Below are positions 1-7,389 of a stretch of DNA of 64,000 nt, piece after piece. The translations under genes were made by a program, and so were the position numbers. Under the pieces are notes generated by a model. That model made no database searches. It was not told where the DNA came from and was given only the letters and a program-made list of their open reading frames with translations. Location: NCBI GenBank assembly GCA_003241215.1, contig QFOL01000001.1, positions 1-64,000 on the forward strand. The letters run 5' to 3'. Each line of letters starts with the position of its first letter. The stretch's first letter is position 1. Source of the DNA: Agrobacterium fabrum. GTDB taxonomy: Bacteria > Pseudomonadota > Alphaproteobacteria > Rhizobiales > Rhizobiaceae.

Positions 1-10
1 ATGACTGACG

Positions 11-1219
11 ATGGGAAAAAACGTGAATACGCTCGATTTTGACAAGAGGCCGGAAGATACCCGGATCGTTGTCGCCATGTCCGGTGGCGTCGATTCTTCG
101 GTGGTGGCCGGTATCCTCAAGCGCGAGGGCTATGATGTCCTCGGCATTACGCTGCAGCTTTACGACCACGGTGCGGCCGTGCACCGCGCGGGCTCCTGTT
201 GCGCGGGGCAGGATATAGACGATGCGCGCCGGGTCTGCGAAACGCTCGGCATTCCTCACTATGTGCTGGATTACGAAGCGCGGTTCCGCGAAACCGTCAT
301 CAACCCCTTTGCCGAAGCCTATGCGATGGGCGAAACGCCGATCCCCTGTGTCGCCTGCAACCAGACGGTAAAATTCGCCGATCTGCTCGCCACGGCGCAG
401 GAACTCGGCGCCGATGCGCTGGCGACCGGCCATTACATCCGCTCGCGTCCCAATCCCGTTTCCGGCCAGCCGGGGCGGCGCGCGCTCTATCGGCCGATCG
501 ACAGCGACCGTGACCAGAGCTGGTTCCTGTTCGCCACGACGCAGGAACAGATCGATTATCTGCGTTTTCCGCTTGGCGGTCTCTCCAAGGCCGAAACGCG
601 GGCGCTGGCGGAGGACATGGGGCTTGTCGTCGCCAAGAAGGCCGACAGTCAGGACATCTGTTTCGTGCCGCAGGGCAAATATACCGATATCATCAACAAG
701 CTGAAGCCGAATGCGGCATTGGCGGGCGATATCGTCCATCTCGACGGACGCGTGCTCGGCCGCCACGATGGCATCGTGCATTATACGATCGGCCAGCGCC
801 GCGGCATTGGTGTCGCGACCGGGGAGCCGCTTTATGTCGTGCATCTCGATGCACGCGGCCGCCGGGTCATCGTTGGCCCGCGCGAAGCGCTGGAAACCCG
901 CCGGGTCTATCTGCGCGACATGAACTGGCTGGGCGACGGCGCGTTGGCAAGCGATGCCGGGCAGGGATTTGCCTGTTTCGCCAAGGTGCGCTCCACCCGC
1001 CCGCCGACGGAAGCGATGCTGCATGCCGACGAAAACGGTATCTATGTGGATCTGATGACGGGAGAAGCGGGTGTCGCGCCGGGGCAGGCCTGCGTGCTTT
1101 ATTCCGCACCGGGTGCGGATGCCCGCGTTTACGGCGGTGGCTTCATCGACCGTTCGGAACGCTCGGCGGAGGCCGAGGCGTCGCTGAAGGCGCTTCTGGA
1201 AAAGCCGGTTGCCGCCTGA
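11..1219 (+). CDS. mnmA: tRNA-specific 2-thiouridylase MnmA
   Basis: Cytosolic enzyme that thiolates U34 of tRNAs for Lys, Glu and Gln, using ATP to adenylate the uridine and a persulfide relay for sulfur. The 402-residue protein has the PP-loop SGGVDSS at residues 24-30, a Cys pair in IPCVAC (C113/C116) and a later Cys in DSQDICFVP (C217), matching the catalytic Cys arrangement of the family, plus the [10 protein letters not shown] segment typical of MnmA. Length is slightly above the usual 360-390 because of a short N-terminal extension. An ATG at position 1 is in another frame, so the ATG at 11 is taken. The gene is host DNA and stands alone before a tRNA gene. Confidence 0.95.
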   Translation: MGKNVNTLDFDKRPEDTRIVVAMSGGVDSSVVAGILKREGYDVLGITLQLYDHGAAVHRAGSCCAGQDIDDARRVCETLGIPHYVLDYEARFRETVINPFAEAYAMGETPIPCVACNQTVKFADLLATAQELGADALATGHYIRSRPNPVSGQPGRRALYRPIDSDRDQSWFLFATTQEQIDYLRFPLGGLSKAETRALAEDMGLVVAKKADSQDICFVPQGKYTDIINKLKPNAALAGDIVHLDGRVLGRHDGIVHYTIGQRRGIGVATGEPLYVVHLDARGRRVIVGPREALETRRVYLRDMNWLGDGALASDAGQGFACFAKVRSTRPPTEAMLHADENGIYVDLMTGEAGVAPGQACVLYSAPGADARVYGGGFIDRSERSAEAEASLKALLEKPVAA

Positions 1220-1273
1220 AACCATTCGCTTTTTGCAGCGATGCGGAAAGCGAATTTTTTGCGCATCTTGCGC

Positions 1274-1302
1274 TTGACACTTTGGGGAGCGGCACCTTAT
1301 AA
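1274..1302 (+). promoter_or_regulatory. sigma70-type promoter of the tRNA-Met gene
   Basis: TTGACA at 1274-1279 and TTATAA at 1297-1302 are separated by exactly 17 bp and lie 54 bp upstream of the mature tRNA 5' end. This is a near-consensus housekeeping promoter, as expected for a stable RNA gene. Inferred from sequence only. Confidence 0.7.
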
Positions 1303-1355
1303 GCCGCTCATCCTGATGGAGCGTGCCGGTCACAAGACTGTCACGTTTCCCCTGT

Positions 1356-1432
1356 GGCGGGGTAGCTCAGGTGGTTAGAGCAGCGGAATCATAATCCGCG
1401 TGTCGGGGGTTCAAGTCCCTCTCCCGCTACCA
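1356..1432 (+). tRNA. tRNA-Met (anticodon CAU)
   Basis: A 77-nt cloverleaf with encoded CCA at 1430-1432. The acceptor stem GGCGGGG pairs with TCCCGCT (G-U at both ends), the D arm is GCTC/GAGC, the anticodon stem GCGGA/TCCGC holds the loop ATCATAA with anticodon CAT, and the T arm is GGGGG/CCCTC around TTCAAGT. A CAU anticodon can also belong to tRNA-Ile2 (lysidine-modified) or initiator tRNA; the acceptor begins with a G-U pair and the anticodon stem lacks the three consecutive G-C pairs of initiators, so elongator Met is favoured. Confidence 0.92.
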
Positions 1433-1484
1433 AAAATTTCCTCCATACATCAGCGACTTAGCATACGGTTAGATCGCTTTTTCG

Positions 1485-1512
1485 TCGGATTTCCTGTTGC
1501 AGGTATTTTGGT
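1485..1512. repeat. 28-bp direct repeat, left copy, abutting the prophage
   Basis: The 28 bases from TCGGATTTCC to ATTTTGGT recur without mismatch at 43523-43550. The identity stops at both edges: the preceding bases are CG here and CA there, the following bases TG here and GA there. The left copy ends exactly where the TGTA end of the prophage begins. It lies 53 bp beyond the tRNA 3' end, so it is not a tRNA-overlapping attachment core. Confidence 0.85.
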
Positions 1513-1590
1513 TGTACCCTGTAGCGCGTTTTCGGAATTTTGACACGAGAAATCGGAATTTCTGAAAATTCCATATTGGCGTGTCAAAGC
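1513..1590. repeat. Prophage terminus (phage right end) with subterminal repeats
   Basis: Begins TGTACCCTGT, against TGTAGTTTGT read inward at the other end. GGAAT sits at offset 21 in both ends. TTTGACACG (1539-1547) is repeated inverted as CGTGTCAAA (1580-1588), enclosing the AT-rich GGAATTTCTGAAAATTCC. These resemble multiple transposase-binding sites at Mu-type ends. AAATCGGAA inside it also occurs in the repressor operator region near 42.02 kb. Confidence 0.6.
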
Positions 1591-1679
1591 CAGAAAAGGG
1601 ATTTCTCTAACCATCCTCTTTACCCACCAGCACTGTCGTCGGTATGGTCCGGTCCAAGGCAATGGCTAGGGGGTGTTTC

Positions 1680-2126
1680 ATGCCGAAGTGTAAGAGTTGT
1701 GGGACGGAATATTGGATCAGCGGCACGCAGTTTTGTGTCGACTGCGAGGCTCAGGAGAAGTCAAAACAGCTTCAAGTCTTAACGGACAGAATGATCCTTA
1801 CAACGTCCATTGATGTACCAAATCGCGCAATCGAGAACGTAATCTCAATCGTCGCATCGGAAACGGCGATCGGTATGAATGTGTTCAAAGACATTGCCAA
1901 CAACTGGCGAGATTTCGTTGGCGGGAGATCGGAAACATCCCAAAACTCTCTTAGAGAGACGCGGGAAGCCTGCATCGAAGGGCTGAAAAAAGAAGCGGCG
2001 AAGGTTGGGGCGGATGCCGTGATCGCTGTCGATTTTACCTACAATCAACTCAACACCAGCGGTCCTGGAGGGATACTGTTTGTCGCAGCTACCGGCACAG
2101 CGGTCGCATTGAAACCGCTAGGCTAG
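1680..2126 (+). CDS. YbjQ-family protein with N-terminal zinc ribbon; prophage cargo gene
   Basis: A 148-residue soluble protein. Residues 1-25 contain CKSC and CVDC, two CxxC pairs typical of a zinc ribbon. The rest resembles the YbjQ/UPF0145 family (DUF74): ILTTSIDVPNR near the start, repeated EA-rich helices, and KVGADAVIAVDFTY, matching the family's GANAVIGVxF segment. Family members form pentamers; no biochemical function is settled. The ATG at 1680 follows a GGGGG run; longer starts at 1644/1662 are in frame. It is the only structural-end gene on the plus strand, convergent with its neighbour and inside the inferred prophage end, so it is probably a cargo (moron) gene with its own promoter. 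Confidence 0.75.
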   Translation: MPKCKSCGTEYWISGTQFCVDCEAQEKSKQLQVLTDRMILTTSIDVPNRAIENVISIVASETAIGMNVFKDIANNWRDFVGGRSETSQNSLRETREACIEGLKKEAAKVGADAVIAVDFTYNQLNTSGPGGILFVAATGTAVALKPLG

Positions 2127-2139
2127 GGGTGGCGACCCA

Positions 2140-2547
2140 TCACTCCCCGAACATGGGCTTGAGGTAGATCGCGTCACTCGGCTTGTAAGTCCACCGCCAT
2201 TTATCAGATATGGCCATTGCCAACCGCGCCGCGATCTCATTGCGGGCGGGTTCCGAATAGAGCGTGAGCTTGTCCGCATAGGTCTTCGCGAGATCGTCAG
2301 GCACAGCCGTCAACTCAGCCGCCAAGAAGCTTTCCACGTCGCTTTTCTCGACCTTCCTGTCATCCTCAAAGAAGGTGTAGGTGTGACCAAGATAGCGAGT
2401 GACAACGACCGCGACTTCCTTCGTGGCAGTCGGCTCTCGCCGGCGTCGAACACCCTTTCCGCCAAACCCGTTTCGGAACGTTCTTGGCACGACCGCCAGA
2501 GCAACCGCGATAGCCTTCTCGATGTCGTCGTCCGCTGCGGGGTCCAT
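2140..2547 (-). CDS. Hypothetical phage-end protein, 135 aa
   Basis: Unrecognised soluble protein of 135 residues with a strong ribosome site (AAAGGAG, 7 nt before ATG). It begins acidic (DPAADDDIEKAI), then has a basic patch GVRRRREP around residues 32-39 and a charged alpha/beta C-terminal half. It lies 62 bp downstream of the methyltransferase gene on the same strand and ends 13 bp from the convergent YbjQ-like gene. The position at the very end of the phage genome is where accessory genes collect. No function is proposed. Confidence 0.6.
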   Translation of the reverse strand: MDPAADDDIEKAIAVALAVVPRTFRNGFGGKGVRRRREPTATKEVAVVVTRYLGHTYTFFEDDRKVEKSDVESFLAAELTAVPDDLAKTYADKLTLYSEPARNEIAARLAMAISDKWRWTYKPSDAIYLKPMFGE

Positions 2548-2609
2548 TGGTCTCTCCTTTGAGGCTCAACGCGTTTTTGAGGCCGCGTTGAGGATGTTTT
2601 GAGGGCCTC

Positions 2610-3518
2610 TTAATGACCACTTAAATGGGCATTTTTGAGAGTTCGCCACGCATACGCTGCAGCCAGGCTGACCACGCCGTTACCGGCCGCGTCGGATCGG
2701 TCCATCCGATCGGCCATCCCATGATCCAGTCCGAAAAGTTCGGGTTGAAGGTCAGGTCGCCGGTCGAGGATCGGTGACCAGCGTTCAAACTCAGATGGAG
2801 CGGGCGGGAAGATGGGAAGCTGAACGCTCGCGTCGGTGTCGCTCCGCAGGCTTTCATCAATAGCCATATTTGCGTCCAGAGCCGCGCCGCTTTCCCGATC
2901 CCGAATTGTGATCCCGCCGCGGCCGCATCGTCCCTCATCCTGAAGCAATTGTTGACCAGTTCCATCTCGATCTTCGTGCAGTAGATCGATTTTGTTGGCG
3001 TGGGCCACAATGAAGAGCCGCCGACGCTGGTGGGACGCGCCGATTTCTGCCGCGCTGAACAAGCCCGCTTTGACTGTAAAGCCCAGCGATCGAAGGTCCC
3101 CGAAAACCGTGTCGGCTCCCAGGGACATATGCCCTTCGACGTTTTCGAAGAAGCACCACTCGGGATCAAGGTCAGTGACGATTCTCCGGACGTGAGGCCA
3201 GAGGTGGCGGGGATCTTCTTCGCCCTTGCGCCGGCCGGAGAAGCTGAAGGGCTGGCAGGGATATCCGGCAGTGAGGATATGAACCTTTCCACGCCAAGGC
3301 GTGCCGTCGAAGGTGGTAACGTCATCCCAGACAGGAGCCTGATCCAGGGCCTTGTCTTCCATCCTTGCCACGAGAGTGGCCGCAGGGAAGGCTTCCCGCT
3401 CGACGTAACAAACAGTTCGATAGTCTGGTTCTGCGATGTGGAGGCCGAGTTCGAGGCCGCCGACGCCGGCGCAAAGCGAGACGCCGCAGAGGTCATTTCT
3501 GGAGGTATGTAGAGCCAC
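2610..3518 (-). CDS. DNA (cytosine-5-)-methyltransferase, phage-encoded
   Basis: Transfers methyl from S-adenosylmethionine to C5 of cytosine in DNA. The 302-residue protein carries the family motifs in order: I (LCAGVGGLELGL, residues 15-26), IV with catalytic Cys88 in GYPCQPFS, VI (ENVEGH, 125-130), VIII (QRRRLFIVA, 164-172) and a C-terminal motif X-like GNGVVSLAAAYAWR. A short target-recognition region lies between VIII and X; the target sequence cannot be read from it. Start is GTG at 3518 with AAGGA 7 nt upstream. The first 26 nt overlap the 3' end of the Com-like gene in another frame, so translation is probably coupled. No restriction gene lies beside it, which suggests anti-restriction modification of phage DNA. 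Confidence 0.93.
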   Translation of the reverse strand: MALHTSRNDLCGVSLCAGVGGLELGLHIAEPDYRTVCYVEREAFPAATLVARMEDKALDQAPVWDDVTTFDGTPWRGKVHILTAGYPCQPFSFSGRRKGEEDPRHLWPHVRRIVTDLDPEWCFFENVEGHMSLGADTVFGDLRSLGFTVKAGLFSAAEIGASHQRRRLFIVAHANKIDLLHEDRDGTGQQLLQDEGRCGRGGITIRDRESGAALDANMAIDESLRSDTDASVQLPIFPPAPSEFERWSPILDRRPDLQPELFGLDHGMADRMDRSDAAGNGVVSLAAAYAWRTLKNAHLSGH

Positions 3519-3687
3519 ACGAGTTCATCCTTGGTTGCCGCTCCTGGCGGTCGGTTAAGGGCTCTGTTGGCCTCAAGTGATTTATGGTGCCGCAACGGCG
3601 GCACTTGATTTCGATGTCATTGGATATGGCTCCCTGCCCAGCCCGAAACAATAGGGCTGAACAGGTGCCACAACGAATGTTTTGCAT
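3493..3687 (-). CDS. com: Com-like zinc-finger translational activator
   Basis: A 64-residue protein resembling phage Mu Com, an RNA-binding zinc-finger protein that exposes the start region of mom for translation. The family opening MxxIRCxxCxxLLF is present, with Cys at 6 and 9 and a second pair at 29 and 32 in IKCRRCGT, followed by the RPTEP segment also similar to Mu Com. Its 3' end overlaps the start of the downstream gene, as com overlaps mom in Mu, but the downstream gene here is a C5-methyltransferase. Inference: Com activates translation of that methyltransferase late in infection. The ribosome site is weak. ATG at 3687 matches the family N-terminus exactly. Confidence 0.88.
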   Translation of the reverse strand: MQNIRCGTCSALLFRAGQGAISNDIEIKCRRCGTINHLRPTEPLTDRQERQPRMNSCGSTYLQK

Positions 3688-3796
3688 ATCAAAAAACCCA
3701 CGACTCGGTCACAAGGAACCCGCCCTGCAGGGTACGGGTGCGACGGTTATCGTGTGTCGCTGTCGGACGGGTCTGGTCGCCAAACTTAGGCCCGTC

Positions 3797-3822
3797 GCTT
3801 GGGTGCGTAGAATCACCCAAGC
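3797..3822. other. Perfect 9-bp hairpin between tail operon end and com
   Basis: GCTTGGGTG / CACCCAAGC with an 8-nt loop, lying between the SGNH hydrolase stop codon (3858) and the com start (3687). There is no T-run after it on the minus strand, so it is either a weak terminator of the tail operon or a regulatory element for com. One arm overlaps a GANTC site (3810-3814); another GANTC is at 3702-3706. Confidence 0.5.
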
Positions 3823-3857
3823 CACCCGGTCATGACCGGATGGTGTTCACTCGGCCG

Positions 3858-5240
3858 TCAGGCGATCAAGCCTTTCGGCGGCAATCCGTCGGTGATCAGC
3901 ACCCGCTGGACATTCAATGGATCGGTATTGCCGGGGTTCGGAACACCGAAGGCGGGGAACAGGCGGAGATATCGCCATGCATCCGAGCCGTCCGGCGTTA
4001 TAGGAATGCCAGCGGCTACAAGCCACATCCAGCCACCCCGGCAGTTGATAACATCTCCAAGCGCATAATCGCGAATTGTCCCGGCCGTGTCTTTGATGCT
4101 GAGAGTTACCATCGGTCTCGGTTGCGTTGACCTGCCGAGAACCAACGCGGCCAGCGTGACGGTCTTGCCCGCGATCCTCTGCATTTCAGTGGCCGACAAG
4201 TACTTTTGCAGATACATGCCTTGGCCTGTCGCACCGGTACCCGGCGCGATGGCCGCGGAGTAGGCTGCTCCTCCATAGGTGTTGACCGCATCCTTTGTCA
4301 CGGTGGTGCCAGAGCCGGCCAACGTCCAGCCTGTCGGAACTGCACCGGGCCACGCAGAAAAATTGCCGTTGTCGATTAGGTTCGGAGCAGATGCGAGCGG
4401 CCATGGTGGTGTTGTAAAGGCCGACTTCTTGGCAGCTTTAAAGGATGCGATGAGCGCATCAGTAATAAGTTGAGCTCCCGCGCTGTTTCCTTCGGTATCA
4501 CTTGGGTGAATATTGTCGCGATAGAGTGTGGCCGGTTTTCCGGCCGCAACGAATTGGGAATAGGTGTCGACAAGGCTGATTTCCGGTTGGGCCTGACCTG
4601 CCCTCTTTATTGCCTCAAAAACCTTCGCATAGCCGCCGTCGTCTCGCCACGGATTCTGCGTTGTCATGACTTGCGGCACGCCGGACCATTTGGCCTCGGC
4701 CATTCCGATCGGGCCGATGAATGTGCCCGCGCCGACTGCGTAAATGCCAGCCCCCCCGACGATGGGGAAAGATTGTTGGTTATGACCGTGATGGGTGACG
4801 CAAAGATCGGGCGTGGGAATCGCATCAATCGCGTTCGGCCGGCGCGCTCCATCGAACATGCCGCCCGCGACTGAACCGGGGAGAGCCGCGAGATAGATCG
4901 TAAGCGTGCCTCGCGTTCCAGTGCGCAGCGTAACCGCCGGAGAATATTCCTTCGGGCCGGTCGGTGCACTCGTTACCCACTCGGCCCAGCGGTACAAAAC
5001 AACAGTATAATCGTGCAGATCGCCAAGGGCGGCGGCGAATTTGTAAAACGGACCGAACTCGGAATAGCCAGTGCTATCGGCGTTGATCCAGACGACGGCG
5101 TTTTCTCCTGCCGTCAACTTTGCCTTAAGCGGCCCGAAGGCATTGAGAACCGACTGCGCACCCCGCAAAGGCGAAGGAACAAGAGACACGTCGGTCGGCT
5201 GCGAAAGCGGAATGTTCAGGGAGCGTACCAGCCCGTTCAT
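3858..5240 (-). CDS. SGNH/GDSL-type esterase, tail-associated, with C-terminal jelly-roll-like domain
   Basis: Likely virion esterase that deacylates surface polysaccharide during adsorption. With the ATG at 5240 the protein has 460 residues. The nucleophile block WINADSTGYS places Ser56, and DNIHPSD places Asp242 and His245 of the catalytic triad; HHGHN near 150-154 fits the Gly/Asn oxyanion blocks. From about residue 300 a second domain (LIDNGNFSAWPGAVPTGW) looks like a carbohydrate-binding jelly roll. ATG at 5240 overlaps the previous stop (ATGA) and has GGAG upstream; an in-frame ATG at 5252 is the alternative. It is last in the tail-fibre cluster. Confidence 0.8.
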   Translation of the reverse strand: MNGLVRSLNIPLSQPTDVSLVPSPLRGAQSVLNAFGPLKAKLTAGENAVVWINADSTGYSEFGPFYKFAAALGDLHDYTVVLYRWAEWVTSAPTGPKEYSPAVTLRTGTRGTLTIYLAALPGSVAGGMFDGARRPNAIDAIPTPDLCVTHHGHNQQSFPIVGGAGIYAVGAGTFIGPIGMAEAKWSGVPQVMTTQNPWRDDGGYAKVFEAIKRAGQAQPEISLVDTYSQFVAAGKPATLYRDNIHPSDTEGNSAGAQLITDALIASFKAAKKSAFTTPPWPLASAPNLIDNGNFSAWPGAVPTGWTLAGSGTTVTKDAVNTYGGAAYSAAIAPGTGATGQGMYLQKYLSATEMQRIAGKTVTLAALVLGRSTQPRPMVTLSIKDTAGTIRDYALGDVINCRGGWMWLVAAGIPITPDGSDAWRYLRLFPAFGVPNPGNTDPLNVQRVLITDGLPPKGLIA

Positions 5241-5512
5241 TCGCCGCTCCAAGCCTTGATCGTCTTGCCATCGCTATTGCCGGAAAGAGTGAGACGCACA
5301 TTCGGGCATTTGGCGAAGCGGCGCATGGGAGGAATGGTGCTGGCGCTGATGCCACCGAGCGATACCCATGGCGCTGCGGCGTCTGCCTGCCCCTCGACAT
5401 TGATCACGGCCGAGGAGCCGGCCGGAATGTCGGCCTGGATGGAAAAATCACCGGCGGGGCTAAATGCGACGCCGATGGCGGTTGCGGTGATGGCGTTGAT
5501 GCGTTCGGTCAT
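5237..5512 (-). CDS. Small tail-fibre cluster protein, 91 aa
   Basis: A 91-residue predicted beta-rich protein (MTERINAITATAIGVAF...) without transmembrane segments. Start at 5512 is set by AAAGGAAACC just upstream; a longer in-frame extension to 5734 is low-complexity arginine/serine shadow sequence and is rejected. It overlaps the SGNH gene by ATGA and follows the 118-residue gene by 22 bp, so it is translated with the fibre genes. Small beta proteins in this place often trimerise or cap fibres, but no family is recognised. Confidence 0.65.
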   Translation of the reverse strand: MTERINAITATAIGVAFSPAGDFSIQADIPAGSSAVINVEGQADAAAPWVSLGGISASTIPPMRRFAKCPNVRLTLSGNSDGKTIKAWSGE

Positions 5513-5534
5513 CGGGTTTCCTTTGGGTTCCGAA

Positions 5535-5891
5535 TTAAGGTGATGGAGCGAGGATTTCAGCCGCCCGTTCCGCGCCGAAAAGCGTGGTTGCGATCTGCAC
5601 CAGGAGCGGCCACAGCTCGTGGTCGCTGCGGTAGGAGTTGGCGGTGTCGAAGATTTTGCGGATGCGGATTGGCTGTTGCTCCATGGCCGCGAGAACCTGC
5701 GCCACTTCGCCGCTGTTGCCATCCGTGCCGCCATCGAGACGTGTCCAAAGGTCCACGCTGTAAAGGACCGGGATAGGTTGAGGGAAAGAAGGGGCGCTTG
5801 CCGCCATTTCTTCGAAATAGGCGATTTCTTCCGGCGTCAGATCCCGCACCGTTTCCTCGCCTGTTTCTACGTCGATGGAAAAAACAGTCAT
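5535..5891 (-). CDS. Hypothetical tail protein, 118 aa
   Basis: A 118-residue acidic protein, MTVFSIDVETGEETVRDLTPEEIAYFEEM..., resembling the short proteins that follow tail-fibre genes in many tailed phages and may act as fibre-assembly chaperones; that role is inferred from place only. The start ATG overlaps the fibre stop codon (ATGA), indicating translational coupling. No catalytic motif is visible. Confidence 0.7.
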   Translation of the reverse strand: MTVFSIDVETGEETVRDLTPEEIAYFEEMAASAPSFPQPIPVLYSVDLWTRLDGGTDGNSGEVAQVLAAMEQQPIRIRKIFDTANSYRSDHELWPLLVQIATTLFGAERAAEILAPSP

Positions 5892-7387
5892 GCTCTGATC
5901 CCCTCGATGTCGATGTATCCGTACTGAAATGTTGATGAGAGATTGACCAGTCTGAAGGCGTTGTAGGCTTCAGCTCTTTTCGATGAAGCACCCAATGTAC
6001 GGACTTGATGGCCTGCTGGCTGCTGCATGTAGTTTGTGCAAAGTCCAGAAGCGTTTCGACCGGACGTGTTGAAGCTATGAATGAGAACCTCGGATATCGT
6101 TTGCCATCCGGTTGCCCCGGAATGATCTCCTGTTAAGGGGAATACGTACGACGTGCCCGCACCACTGACCGGCGAAGATGTGCCATTCGATTGTTCGTAA
6201 ACGTAAGCGTACTCGTCATTATCCCCACGGAACGTTGATCCGTTGTCAGGGGAAAGTTGTATTCCGGTGTTTGAAGAGCCGTTGCTAATGAAGCAGAAAA
6301 ACATCCTCAGAGCCGCAAAAGACCCCAGAGACAACACATTAACAATTGATTGGTTGGCCGGGATTTCGACGCGCTTGACAAACTCCCAGCCGCCAACGAT
6401 TTCCCTGATTTCAGCTTGCCCCAATCTTTCGACCGGCCCCACCCCTGCAGAGTATCTTCCGAGCAATGCTCGTGAACCTATCTGAGCGGTCGTTATCTCT
6501 CTTCCGTCTACCGTTGCGAACTGGGCAATTGCGCCTGCGACGGCGGCGCCCGGTCCTCTGACGTCCCCCGTTCCGGTTCCATCCAAACCAGCGGGTGCGA
6601 ATAGCTCCCAATCGGCGTTGGCAGTTGTCGGAAGCACCGGGGGCGCAACGTTCGTGTTAGCGCGCAACGCGATCCAGGCCGACTTGTTGCTCCGGACGAG
6701 GTCGTTTTTTGCGTAAGCAACCGCACCGTTCCAGGTGCTGCGCCATGTGATGCCGGTCGGGCCGATTTCACCTTGTATGCCCTGCGCACCAGTTAGGTAT
6801 GCCGGCGCTGACCAGTCCCCAGCCGTCGCACTCTTCTTGAAATAAAGCGCCGCCCGCTGGTTTCCAGCGTTTGAGACCAACACAATGAACCCGGCCGCCT
6901 CGCTCTCATATGTCGAAAGCCCTGCCGGCGTTTCCACCTTGGCGTTGGCTTCCACGCCCTGGATAAGAGACGAGCGCGGAATGATCGTCGCCGTGCTTTC
7001 GCCGGTCAGAAGAATAAGATGATCCTGCTCGGCCTCGATACCGGCAAGCGCGGCAAGGGTCGGATTGTTGAGACGGCGCAGCAGCTCGGCAATCTTGGTT
7101 GAGTTTTCCGCCTGCGCCGTGGTGTAGGTGTTTTCCCGGACCAGCGCATATTTGTAGGTGCCAGTCGCGCCCTGCCATTTGATCGCGGCCGTCATCTGCG
7201 TGTCGGTGATCGGATGCTCGGATGCGCCGGCGCTGTCGTCGGCAAGGATGGGCAGCGGATTGCCCTCGGCCTCGACATGCACGGTGCCGCCGACAATGAG
7301 GGCGGTTTTCCATGCGGTGTCGATACCGTTGATGACGGCCGAGCCGTTGACGAGTGAAATCGTGCCGCTGGTGTAAAGGGCGGTCAT
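5888..7387 (-). CDS. Tail fibre protein with collagen-like segment
   Basis: Predicted 499-residue receptor-binding fibre. The N-terminal part (MTALYTSGTISLVNGSAVINGI) is the beta-rich repeat found at the virion-attached end of phage fibres. Around residues 210-225 is a collagen-like stretch GAQGIQGEIGPTG, followed by a carbohydrate-binding-like segment (TWRSTWNGAVAYAKNDLV) seen in many fibres, then Gly/Ala-rich and Ser/Gly-rich distal domains. The ATG at 7387 has AAGGA upstream and follows the previous stop by 2 nt; the longer reading to 7585 is arginine-rich shadow. Host range probably depends on this protein and the next. Confidence 0.82.
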   Translation of the reverse strand: MTALYTSGTISLVNGSAVINGIDTAWKTALIVGGTVHVEAEGNPLPILADDSAGASEHPITDTQMTAAIKWQGATGTYKYALVRENTYTTAQAENSTKIAELLRRLNNPTLAALAGIEAEQDHLILLTGESTATIIPRSSLIQGVEANAKVETPAGLSTYESEAAGFIVLVSNAGNQRAALYFKKSATAGDWSAPAYLTGAQGIQGEIGPTGITWRSTWNGAVAYAKNDLVRSNKSAWIALRANTNVAPPVLPTTANADWELFAPAGLDGTGTGDVRGPGAAVAGAIAQFATVDGREITTAQIGSRALLGRYSAGVGPVERLGQAEIREIVGGWEFVKRVEIPANQSIVNVLSLGSFAALRMFFCFISNGSSNTGIQLSPDNGSTFRGDNDEYAYVYEQSNGTSSPVSGAGTSYVFPLTGDHSGATGWQTISEVLIHSFNTSGRNASGLCTNYMQQPAGHQVRTLGASSKRAEAYNAFRLVNLSSTFQYGYIDIEGIRA

Positions 7388-7389
7388 GG

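Noticed and set aside
1356-1512. Site-specific integration into the tRNA-Met gene
   Set aside because: The direct repeat lies 53 bp beyond the tRNA and does not include its 3' end, and no tyrosine or serine integrase gene exists in the element; a DDE transposase is present instead.
2621-3604. 327-residue open frame on the minus strand
   Set aside because: Different frame over the methyltransferase gene; Ser/Arg/Pro-rich without motifs, while the overlapping frame has all C5-methyltransferase motifs.
3797-3822. Rho-independent terminator for the tail operon
   Set aside because: Stem is perfect but no T-run follows on either strand; kept as a hairpin of unknown role.
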